A stretch of 42,312 nt of DNA from NCBI GenBank assembly GCA_964416175.1, contig CAYQDF010000017.1, forward strand, positions 1-42,312. The letters are read 5' to 3'. Shown piece by piece: positions 1-6,562 of the stretch. The translations under genes and the position numbers were made by a program. Position 1 is the first letter of the stretch. Each line of letters opens with the position of its first letter. The stretch is from CAYQDF01 sp964416175 (GTDB lineage: Bacteria; Chloroflexota; Anaerolineae; Anaerolineales; UBA4823). A model generated the notes under the pieces. The model did no database searches and was not told the origin of the DNA. It saw only the letters and a program-made list of their open reading frames with translations.

Positions 1-942
1 GTCAGTAACCCGGGATTGGGGGAAGTTGTAAGTGCGGATCTTCTCCGACCGCTCACCACTGCCCACCTGAGAGCGGCGTGTTTGTTCGATCGCGGCGCGC
101 TGTTTTTCCTCTTCGATCGCGTAGAGCCGGGCGCGCAAGATGCTCATGGCGCGCGTTTTATTCTGAAGCTGGGATCGCTCATCCTGACATTGGACAACAA
201 TCCCGGTGGGCAGATGGGTGATCCGGACTGCGGTAGCGTTTTTCTGTACATTCTGGCCGCCTGCCCCGGCAGATTTATACACATCGATCCGGATGTCGCT
301 CTCAGGTATCTTGATCTCGACGTCGGCGACCTCAGCCAGGACTGCCACAGTGGCAGTAGAAGTGTGGATGCGACCCTGGGCTTCGGTGAGCGGGATCCGC
401 TGGACGCGGTGGACGCCGGATTCGTATTTCAGGCGAGAATATGCCCCCCGACCCTTGACGAGAAAGATAATCTCTTTAATCCCGCCAATGCCGATCTCAT
501 TCAACGACAGGATCTCGATATCCCAACCATGCCTTTCGGCATAACGAGAATACATGCGGAACAGATCGGCGGCAAACAAAGCAGCCTCGTCTCCCCCGGT
601 CCCCGCGCGGATCTCGACGATCACATTTCGCCTGTCGCGTGGATCCTGGGGTAGCAGCAGGCTCTTGATCTCCTTTTCCAGGCTCTCGATGCTTTGCTCC
701 AGCGTTTCTACCTCTGACTGTGCAAGAAGACGCAGTTCTTCGTCTTCCGAATCCATTAAAGCCCGAGCCTCCGCCAAATGTTCGAGTGCCAGGCGATATT
801 GTTTTGCTCTCATCACCAGAGGTTCCAGGTCCACCCGTTCCATGTTAATTTCAGCCGCGCGCTGATAGTCATCACCAACTTCGAGCAACAAGCGGTTGAG
901 TTCATCGTACCGTTTCTCAATCCCAGATATTTTATCGAGCAT
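1..942 (-). CDS. prfA: Peptide chain release factor 1 (3' end outside window)
   Basis: RF1 reads UAA and UAG stop codons in the ribosomal A site and triggers peptidyl-tRNA hydrolysis. The frame runs without stop from the ATG at 942 to the window edge, giving 314 residues of a family that is usually about 360. The peptidyl-transferase loop GAGGQNVQK carries the universal GGQ. The codon-recognition region reads HRVQRIPLTEAQGRIHTS; the P-x-T there is the RF1 signature, where RF2 has S-P-F. The C-terminal stretch GERSEKIRTYNFPQSRVTD is also typical of RF1. The Shine-Dalgarno is weak (GAGAG just upstream of ATG). An extended -10 promoter lies about 60 bases upstream, after a terminator, so prfA seems to have its own transcript. 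The usual downstream partner prmC would be outside the window. Confidence 0.97.
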   Translation of the reverse strand, partial: MLDKISGIEKRYDELNRLLLEVGDDYQRAAEINMERVDLEPLVMRAKQYRLALEHLAEARALMDSEDEELRLLAQSEVETLEQSIESLEKEIKSLLLPQDPRDRRNVIVEIRAGTGGDEAALFAADLFRMYSRYAERHGWDIEILSLNEIGIGGIKEIIFLVKGRGAYSRLKYESGVHRVQRIPLTEAQGRIHTSTATVAVLAEVADVEIKIPESDIRIDVYKSAGAGGQNVQKNATAVRITHLPTGIVVQCQDERSQLQNKTRAMSILRARLYAIEEEKQRAAIEQTRRSQVGSGERSEKIRTYNFPQSRVTD

Positions 943-1004
943 AGCACTCTCGTTTATCTTTGCCTCAAATTATTTATAACATATCCCCAGAATATCGGCG
1001 TCAC

Positions 1005-1013
1005 ATTATACCA
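1005..1013 (-). promoter_or_regulatory. Extended -10 promoter for prfA
   Basis: On the minus strand TGGTATAAT is a perfect TGnTATAAT extended -10. No good -35 is visible at 16-18 bases, which is normal for extended -10 promoters. The expected start near 998 would give a leader of about 55 bases. Confidence 0.55.
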
Positions 1014-1058
1014 TCGGACTATACAGACCATTTTGTCCAGGGGATCTTGCGGCAATGT

Positions 1059-1090
1059 AAAAAGATCCGCCAGGAGCGCCTGGCGGATCT
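1059..1090 (-). terminator. Rho-independent terminator upstream of prfA
   Basis: A perfect 12-bp stem (AGATCCGCCAGG and its complement) with a 4-base loop is followed on the minus strand by five T. It closely resembles the second hairpin at 1171-1199 (shared CCGCCAG...CTGGCGG core). This suggests the two terminators belonged to two copies of one gene. Confidence 0.8.
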
Positions 1091-1097
1091 GATTCAG

Positions 1098-1154
1098 AGT
1101 CTCGTCTGCCGGGACTGTGACGAAATAGAAATGGGATCCGCTCAGCAGACTCAT
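1098..1154 (-). pseudogene. Remnant of a two-Cys secreted-domain gene
   Basis: The minus-strand reading starting at 1154 gives SLLSGSHFYFVTVPADET. It lines up with SLTSGDTFYYLTVPPEST in the intact neighbour at 1233-1622, with about 10 of 18 residues identical. The match begins a few bases after the neighbour's terminator and stops just before the next terminator. The signal peptide and the cysteine-containing half of the domain are therefore gone. I read it as a decayed tandem copy. The match is short, so chance similarity is not fully excluded. Confidence 0.5.
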
Positions 1155-1170
1155 TGAGACTGATTCTGAT

Positions 1171-1199
1171 AAACAAAATCCGCCAGCAGAAGCTGGCGG
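1171..1199 (-). terminator. Rho-independent terminator of the secreted protein gene
   Basis: An 8-bp stem, CCGCCAGC/GCTGGCGG with a 4-base loop, is followed on the minus strand by ATTTTGTTTATC. It lies about 35 bases after the stop codon of the gene at 1233-1622. Confidence 0.8.
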
Positions 1200-1232
1200 G
1201 TTGTATCTGTTGACCCAGTAAATTCTTCGGGC

Positions 1233-1622
1233 TTACTTGTAGAACCAGTTGATTCCACCAGGAGCGTCGGGGACGTGGACTTTCTCGAGTCTCGGTTCTC
1301 CCCAGTTTGGCGCCCCGGCGCAGCGCGTGAAGGTCAGCCACATGAACCTGGTGATGTCAATTGTGCCCGAATCGGATGTCCCGCAGGCCCAGGTTGTGCG
1401 ATCGTAGACCAAGCGCTTGACGGTGAAAAGCCTGGTCGATTCCGGAGGGACAGTCAGATAGTAGAAAGTGTCGCCACTGGTCAGGCTGATCGAGACGGGT
1501 TGGTCGGATTTATTCTTGATCTCGAGTTCAGCCAGGGTCGTTTTGGCGACAGCTGCTGCCGTGAAAGCAAACAGCGCAATTAATAACCCGAGGGATACGA
1601 CGAGGAGTAATTTCTTATTCAT
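1233..1622 (-). CDS. Small secreted protein with one two-Cys beta domain
   Basis: The 129-residue product has a clear signal peptide: KK, then a hydrophobic stretch at about 5-25 ending AAAVAK. The mature part holds one domain (about 31-101): ELEIKNKSDQPVSISL, then FYYLTVPPES, FTVKRLVYD, WACG (Cys80), and a second cysteine at 101. The same pattern occurs twice in the protein encoded at 33638-34258, so this is a recurring domain type in this genome. The spacing suggests a disulfide between Cys80 and Cys101 (inference). The Shine-Dalgarno AAGGAG is 8 bases from ATG. I do not recognise a named family. The fold is probably all-beta, and the role is unknown but extracytoplasmic. Confidence 0.85.
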   Translation of the reverse strand: MNKKLLLVVSLGLLIALFAFTAAAVAKTTLAELEIKNKSDQPVSISLTSGDTFYYLTVPPESTRLFTVKRLVYDRTTWACGTSDSGTIDITRFMWLTFTRCAGAPNWGEPRLEKVHVPDAPGGINWFYK

Positions 1623-1831
1623 AGGACTCTCCTTCTGACCGGTCGGTTATATGCGATGGTTAGAAAATGGAACTGATTCGTGGATCGTCCGTCTCTTGGT
1701 ATCCTTATCCAGTATCACCTCCCTTTCAACGTGATCGGTCCGGTTATTGCCAGAGAGCGGAAGATTATGGAATAAACATGGAGATTTTCCGCCCCAACGA
1801 TGTATCAAAAACATTATATTTCAAAAGGCAG

Positions 1832-1859
1832 GCCCTGTCAAATTCGTCAGGGCTTTTCT
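1832..1859 (+). terminator. Possible terminator hairpin before the rho promoter
   Basis: GCCCTG and CAGGGC form a 6-bp GC-rich stem with a 10-base loop, followed by TTTTCT on the plus strand. A run of A on the left side would let it work on the minus strand too. No plus-strand gene lies just upstream, so its role is unclear. Confidence 0.4.
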
Positions 1860-1946
1860 GGAGAACCTCGTGATTGTAACAGAATTGTCTTTTAACCGTT
1901 ATTAAGACCGAGGGGCTTTAGTGAAGGTTTTCCAGTTAAATATGAC

Positions 1947-1975
1947 TTGCAGTCTGCCTGTATGCATGCTATAAT
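1947..1975 (+). promoter_or_regulatory. Sigma-70 type promoter of rho
   Basis: TTGCAG (1947-1952), a 17-base spacer, and a perfect TATAAT (1970-1975). The predicted start near 1982 leaves an untranslated leader of about 205 bases before rho. That is long enough for autogenous attenuation, which is known for rho in other bacteria. Confidence 0.75.
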
Positions 1976-2188
1976 GATACAGATATTCCCCCTTGAGTGA
2001 GTGATTATCCCCAGATTGCAGGCATTTTCCTCCTAAGTCCCCCCACCGCGCTTATTAATATCCTTTTGATTTCGAATAATAATCCTCGGTAATTCAAAAG
2101 TTGCATCACTTACAGAGAAATGCTCGGTGGTGGGTTTCATCTTCAAACGGGCAATCGGTACATTATTCAAATTTCAGAGTGAGAAAAC

Positions 2189-3469
2189 ATGAAAGTTATA
2201 GAACTTGAAAATACACCTTTAGGGGCATTGCGCCAGATCGCAAGAGACTTAGATGTCCAGAACGTGAACCGCCTGAAGAAAGAGGATCTAATCCTTCGAA
2301 TTCAGCAAGCAGAGGCCGAGAGAGAGGGGTTGGAGCTGAGAGGCGGAATTCTTGAAATCATGAGCGAAGGAATTGGCTTCCTCCGCTCAGGGCATTACCA
2401 GCCAGGACCGTATGATGTCTATGTCTCTCAATCTCAAATTCGCAGGTACAGTTTGCGGAATGGCGATCTTGTAATCGGCCATGTCCGCCCGCCACGCGAA
2501 TCAGAACGGCATTACGGTCTGTTGAAGGTTGAAACGGTGAATGGGATCGATCCCGAAGAAGCCAAGCGCCGAGCTTCTTTCGAATCCCTGACGCCGATCT
2601 TTCCAGACGTGCGGTTTGATCTGGAGACTGACCGGTTCACCCTGGCAACGCGGGTGATCAACCTTATCACACCGGTCGGTCGTGGGCAGCGCGGGCTGAT
2701 CGTCTCTCCTCCGAAAGCTGGTAAGACGACTATCTTGAAGCAAATTGCGAACGCGATATCAACCAAATATCCCGATGTCCATTTGATGGTGGCGTTGATC
2801 GGGGAGCGTCCAGAGGAGGTCACCGATATGGATCGGTCCGTGGACGCGGAGGTGATCTCATCCACATTCGATGAGCCTGTGACCTCTCATGTACGCGTGG
2901 CCGAAATGGTCCTTGAACGGGCGAAACGCCTGGTCGAAATCGGACGGCACGTCGTTATCTTGATGGATTCGATCACTCGTCTGGCACGGGCATATAATCT
3001 TGTCGTCACTCCTTCCGGGCGGACTCTATCTGGCGGGATTGATCCTTCCGCCCTGTACCCTCCCAAACGGTTCTTCGGCGCCGCCCGCAACATCGAAGAA
3101 GGAGGTTCGCTGACCATCCTCGCGACCTGTCTGATCGACACCGGCTCGCGCATGGATGATGTCGTCTACGAAGAGTTCAAAGGCACAGGCAACATGGAAT
3201 TGCACCTCTCCCGTAAATTGCAGGAGAGGCGGATTTTCCCAGCGATCGATATTGAGCGGTCCTCCACCAGGCGGGAAGAATTACTGTTGGGACCAGACAT
3301 CACCCCTCGGGTCTGGTTAATGCGCAGGATGTTTGACCAGATGATCACATCACCCCCGCATGGCGCCGGGATGGACTCCGCTACTGCGACCGAAGCGATC
3401 TTACAGCGTCTGGCCAAGACTGCAGACAATCAGGAATTTCTGGAGACGCTCCACGAAGCGAACCTATGA
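2189..3469 (+). CDS. rho: Transcription termination factor Rho
   Basis: Rho is a ring-shaped RNA helicase that loads on nascent RNA and releases RNA polymerase. The 426-residue product is of normal length. Residues 1-48 form the Rho N-terminal helical domain (LGALRQIARDL, LKKEDLILRI). Residues about 52-118 form the cold-shock RNA-binding domain (EIMSEGIGFLRS, DVYVSQSQIRRYSLR). The RecA-like ATPase follows, with Walker A PPKAGKTTI near residue 173, Walker B HVVILMDSITRLARAYN near 253, and the Q/R-loop region GGIDPSALYPPKRFFGAARN. The extra acidic or basic insert seen in some GC-rich lineages is absent. The Shine-Dalgarno is weak. The gene has its own promoter and a long leader. The envelope peptidase gene begins only 7 bases after its stop, so the two are probably cotranscribed. 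Confidence 0.98.
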   Translation: MKVIELENTPLGALRQIARDLDVQNVNRLKKEDLILRIQQAEAEREGLELRGGILEIMSEGIGFLRSGHYQPGPYDVYVSQSQIRRYSLRNGDLVIGHVRPPRESERHYGLLKVETVNGIDPEEAKRRASFESLTPIFPDVRFDLETDRFTLATRVINLITPVGRGQRGLIVSPPKAGKTTILKQIANAISTKYPDVHLMVALIGERPEEVTDMDRSVDAEVISSTFDEPVTSHVRVAEMVLERAKRLVEIGRHVVILMDSITRLARAYNLVVTPSGRTLSGGIDPSALYPPKRFFGAARNIEEGGSLTILATCLIDTGSRMDDVVYEEFKGTGNMELHLSRKLQERRIFPAIDIERSSTRREELLLGPDITPRVWLMRRMFDQMITSPPHGAGMDSATATEAILQRLAKTADNQEFLETLHEANL

Positions 3470-3476
3470 TCGATTT

Positions 3477-4565
3477 ATGATCAAAGAGACCGAGCTCCGT
3501 CCTCCCAGAGTGAACAGATGGGTCTATTGGGGGGCGTGGATCCTGGCGGCGGTTATGGTAGGGTTTGCAGTCTATTTAGCGTGGCGCGGGACGACTGCAG
3601 CTGCAGCCAATGTTGAACTGACGGATTCCCAGGCGGATTCTGAGCTCCAAACACCGGGCAGCACGGCTGCCCTGCCTCAGCTTGTCCCTCTGACCGCGCA
3701 ACAGGCAGCCATCCGCAGAGAGACAAACCTGCATACTACGATTCCTACCCGTCCACGGCAGGATCCGATAGATTATACGGTCGTAGAAGGCGACTCAGTG
3801 TTCGGTATCGCCCAGGCATTTGGCGTGACCCCGGAATCAGTGCTCTGGGCCAATTACGAGATTCTGAACGATAATCCGGACCAGCTCTCTCCGGGGATGG
3901 TCTTGGTCATCCCTCCTGTCGATGGCGTTCTATACCAATGGCAGGAGGGCGATACGATTGCCGGCGTTGCGGAGCGGTTCGAGGCCAAGGTCGAAGACAT
4001 TCTGGGGTGGTCAGGGAACAAGCTCGACCTGACCAATCCGGTCGTCGAGCCGGGGATCTATGTGATGGTGCCGGGTGGTCATCGAGAATTCCGGCAGTGG
4101 ATCGTACCGACCATCCCACGCGGGCAGGCAGGTGTATCGAGTTCACTCTACGGGGCTGGCACCTGTGAGGGGGGATATGAAGGCGCTTACGGTACGGGCG
4201 GCTTTATCTGGCCGGCAGACAATCATTATCTCTCGGGCAACGATTACTGGTCTGGTCACCTGGCGATCGACATCGCAGCTGGGTTTGGGGCAGCTGTCTA
4301 TGCGGCTGACAGCGGCGTCGTTGTATTTTCCGGTCCCGCTCTGGGTGGCTATGGGAACATGATCATGATCGACCATGGAAATGGGTACCAGACTTTGTAC
4401 GCTCACCTGAGCTCAATTCGCGCTGGCTGCGGCGCAAGCGTGCTTCAGGGCCAATACATTGGAGCAGCCGGGAACACCGGACGATCTACTGGCCCACACC
4501 TGCATTTTGAAGTACGCTACCTGGGGGGGTTCGTCAATCCCTGGTTCGTTCTACCAGCTCCATGA
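3477..4565 (+). CDS. Membrane-anchored LysM/M23 metallopeptidase
   Basis: The 362-residue product is predicted to cleave or bind peptidoglycan outside the cytoplasmic membrane. A single transmembrane anchor spans about 15-36 (WVYWGAWILAAVMVGFAVYL). A low-complexity linker follows. Two LysM repeats come next: DYTVVEGDSVFGIAQAFGV...LSPGMVLVIPP, then LYQWQEGDTIAGVAERF. The C-terminal third is an M23 domain, with HLAIDIAAGFG supplying the HxxxD zinc ligands and GPHLHFEVR supplying the HxH. The catalytic set therefore looks intact. I chose the ATG at 3477, 7 bases after the rho stop, because the upstream in-frame sequence lies inside rho. No clear Shine-Dalgarno is visible, which fits translational coupling to rho. 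Confidence 0.93.
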   Translation: MIKETELRPPRVNRWVYWGAWILAAVMVGFAVYLAWRGTTAAAANVELTDSQADSELQTPGSTAALPQLVPLTAQQAAIRRETNLHTTIPTRPRQDPIDYTVVEGDSVFGIAQAFGVTPESVLWANYEILNDNPDQLSPGMVLVIPPVDGVLYQWQEGDTIAGVAERFEAKVEDILGWSGNKLDLTNPVVEPGIYVMVPGGHREFRQWIVPTIPRGQAGVSSSLYGAGTCEGGYEGAYGTGGFIWPADNHYLSGNDYWSGHLAIDIAAGFGAAVYAADSGVVVFSGPALGGYGNMIMIDHGNGYQTLYAHLSSIRAGCGASVLQGQYIGAAGNTGRSTGPHLHFEVRYLGGFVNPWFVLPAP

Positions 4566-4582
4566 TGGGATCGGAGGTCAAC

Positions 4583-4768
4583 ATGTCAGCCGAGCGATCC
4601 GATTTTAAAACGGAGATTATTGCTGAGAGCGACAATTACCAGGTCTGGCGCGTCGAAGAACCGGATGGAGAGATCACCTACCATCTGGAAATGGGCAACG
4701 TCACCGTACATTTTTTTACAGAAGAGTGGGAGGAGTTTCTTGCTCTTATCCGGAGCCTGAAGCGATAA
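4583..4768 (+). CDS. Small conserved-looking protein, 61 residues
   Basis: I do not recognise a named family. The protein is acidic, with no signal peptide or membrane segment. It seems to form beta strands ending in a helix (YQVWRVEEPDGEITYHLEM, VTVHFFTEEWEEFLALI). The start is the ATG at 4583, because GGAGGT sits 4 bases upstream. An ATG at 4562 overlapping the M23 stop has no such site. It follows the M23 gene closely and probably shares its transcript. The two genes after it are on the opposite strand. Length and codon use look like a real gene. Confidence 0.7.
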   Translation: MSAERSDFKTEIIAESDNYQVWRVEEPDGEITYHLEMGNVTVHFFTEEWEEFLALIRSLKR

Positions 4769-4770
4769 AT

Positions 4771-6381
4771 CTACCGTGAAGTCAATTCCACATAGCCGAT
4801 CACTCCCCGACAGGGTGGGGTCAGATGTGTGGAAACGTGTGCCCAATCCAGTGGTTCGCGCAGGGACCAGGTCGTGTGGATGGCATAAGCCAGGCAGCCG
4901 GCACCCCCATTGTAGTTCGCAAGGGTAAATCGCCAGAGGTCCTCGTAGCTGCTGATTTCGCCAGGGAGTGCCTGCGTGGCGTTTGTTATCGTCTGACCGA
5001 CCTGTCCGCAATTCGCCAGGATCCCCTGGGCAAATAACATCACGCTGAAATTGGCGTGAGTCAGATCAACGCCTGCCGGGCAGTCAGCGCAATCGGCGTT
5101 TACCTCATTCGCCAGAGCCCCCCTTAAAATCTCACGTTCGTCGTCTTCCAACCTCAGGTAGCCGCTCGCACAGGCTTCTTCAGCCAGGACCAGGGGGCAA
5201 AACTGGTTGAAGAACGAAGCATTCCAGAGCAGTACGGTATCTGCCCCCAGGTCAGTCAACTGCCCCAAACCATTCTCCTTCACCACCCGGAATGTTCCCG
5301 GCCAGAACTGGCTTTCCTGCGCAAAAATATTCTTCATCAGGCGGGCGGGGAGTCCGAGCTCCCGGGAGACGCTCAGGATCTGGGGATCGAATTGGTTCTG
5401 CCATAGATCGACCATTGGTCTGGCCCTGGCTAACCCGCAGGCATCGGCATAGCCATTTGCAAGCAACCCATTGTTAGGGCAATCTGAGGCGTCTACCAGT
5501 CCCTGAAAAATCAGCCTCCCGGCGAGGTATTGGTAGGGTTCATCAGAAGCCAACAGAGTATCTTCCGCAGGGGTGGACAGCCACAACGGCGGTCCGCCTG
5601 GCGGAGGGAATGCCTGCCAGACTTGAGCACAGCTCTCAATGGGACCTCCTTTCCACTGAGGGCTGAGCACATCAATATACCAGCCTTCCTGGGAGGGGTC
5701 CTGGGAAACCCCGCTTTCCAGGACTCGGACGAGACCGGTGAAATGTTGGCTTGAATCACCAAAACTTGAGTCTGCCCAAAATTCGATCGGTGTACCCCCA
5801 AGTGGGGAGGGTTTTAAGGAGATTTCACAGACATTGTTTTCACAGGTTTGTTCTACCCCATTCATGACAATGTGAATCGCCGTTATCGTTTCGTTCGGCA
5901 GGGGCTCTTCTCCGGTCAGGACCAGCTTTGGGATTTGCCGGCAAAAATTCTGAGGCGGGCTCAGATCACAGCCGGTGATGGTCAGCCAGACAGCCGGCGG
6001 GGGTAGATCGACGACGACTTCCTTCCTTCCCAATTGATGACCCGCAAAGTAGGCGTAATAACCAGGACAGCGAAAAGTCGATTTACCTTCCTCAGCCTGT
6101 TTGCAGGGAGGGGTGGCTTTCCAGGTCGTATAGGTCTCCTGCCCGCACCCTTCGAGGATCTCTCCATCCAAGGGTAAACCTTCGTGATTGATGAAAAGCT
6201 GGCACACGATTAAGTTATCAGTCCAGCGGATCAACCACCATTCATACTCGGCAGAATCGACGACGATCGTTGTCTGCCGCTTCGGTTTTTCTTCGGCTTC
6301 TTGCGCGGCGACTGGTTGACCACCCCAGGCTATCAGGCCGATGAGCATTAGCTGACACAACCGGAGAAGACCTATACGCAT
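4771..6381 (-). CDS. Secreted lytic-transglycosylase-like protein
   Basis: The 536-residue product has a signal peptide (RIGLLRLCQLMLIGLIAW...PVAAQ). A cysteine-rich N-terminal region of about 280 residues is of unknown fold. The C-terminal part resembles the SLT/lysozyme fold. AQESQFWPG carries the catalytic Glu-Ser pair, NGLGQLTDLGADT matches the GLxQL motif, and ANYNGGAG matches the AYNAG-type motif. It would act on peptidoglycan outside the membrane. Many cysteines (for example ADCADC, CPNNG) suggest disulfides. I chose the ATG at 6381: AAGGA lies 11 bases upstream of it, while the same AAGGA abuts the ATG at 6393. It is transcribed divergently from polA from a good promoter. Its stop is only 2 bases from the convergent 61-residue gene. 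Confidence 0.82.
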   Translation of the reverse strand: MRIGLLRLCQLMLIGLIAWGGQPVAAQEAEEKPKRQTTIVVDSAEYEWWLIRWTDNLIVCQLFINHEGLPLDGEILEGCGQETYTTWKATPPCKQAEEGKSTFRCPGYYAYFAGHQLGRKEVVVDLPPPAVWLTITGCDLSPPQNFCRQIPKLVLTGEEPLPNETITAIHIVMNGVEQTCENNVCEISLKPSPLGGTPIEFWADSSFGDSSQHFTGLVRVLESGVSQDPSQEGWYIDVLSPQWKGGPIESCAQVWQAFPPPGGPPLWLSTPAEDTLLASDEPYQYLAGRLIFQGLVDASDCPNNGLLANGYADACGLARARPMVDLWQNQFDPQILSVSRELGLPARLMKNIFAQESQFWPGTFRVVKENGLGQLTDLGADTVLLWNASFFNQFCPLVLAEEACASGYLRLEDDEREILRGALANEVNADCADCPAGVDLTHANFSVMLFAQGILANCGQVGQTITNATQALPGEISSYEDLWRFTLANYNGGAGCLAYAIHTTWSLREPLDWAHVSTHLTPPCRGVIGYVELTSR

Positions 6382-6402
6382 CGCCTGACACATCCTTATA
6401 TA

Positions 6403-6431
6403 AAATTATCATGTTCAAATGAGATTGTCAA
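6403..6431 (-). promoter_or_regulatory. Promoter of the transglycosylase-like gene
   Basis: On the minus strand a perfect TTGACA (6431-6426), a 17-base spacer and TAATTT (6408-6403). The start would be near 6396, giving a very short leader that still contains the AAGGA ribosome site. Confidence 0.6.
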
Positions 6432-6436
6432 CCGCC

Positions 6437-6465
6437 TTGCAGCGACTTTCGGCCCGTGATACACT
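6437..6465 (+). promoter_or_regulatory. Promoter of polA
   Basis: TTGCAG, a 17-base spacer and TACACT on the plus strand, about 100 bases before polA. It sits back-to-back with the minus-strand promoter, with 5 bases between the two -35 boxes. Confidence 0.55.
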
Positions 6466-6562
6466 CAATTGCGCCTCACGAGATTGAAAGCATGAAAGGA
6501 TTATCCCTCTTCGATCTTGCGATAAAATTTGGTGGCGAACGTATTTCTGAAAGAATGGTTGC

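Larger units (their letters stand above)
1623..2188. other. Intergenic region upstream of rho
   Basis: This 566-base AT-richer region separates the minus-strand secreted gene from rho. I see no convincing coding sequence. It contains a hairpin at 1832-1859, a strong promoter at 1947-1975 and a rho leader of about 205 bases. Within the leader, CCACCG near 2041 and CGGTGG near 2127 could pair at long range. Confidence 0.7.

Noticed and set aside
16..654. Long plus-strand open frame over prfA
   Set aside because: The minus strand encodes RF1 with GGQ and the PxT codon-recognition motif, so this is a shadow.
1006..1341. 111-codon minus-strand frame across the terminator and the secreted-protein gene
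   Set aside because: It runs through two terminators in a frame different from the signal-peptide protein and lacks a start context.
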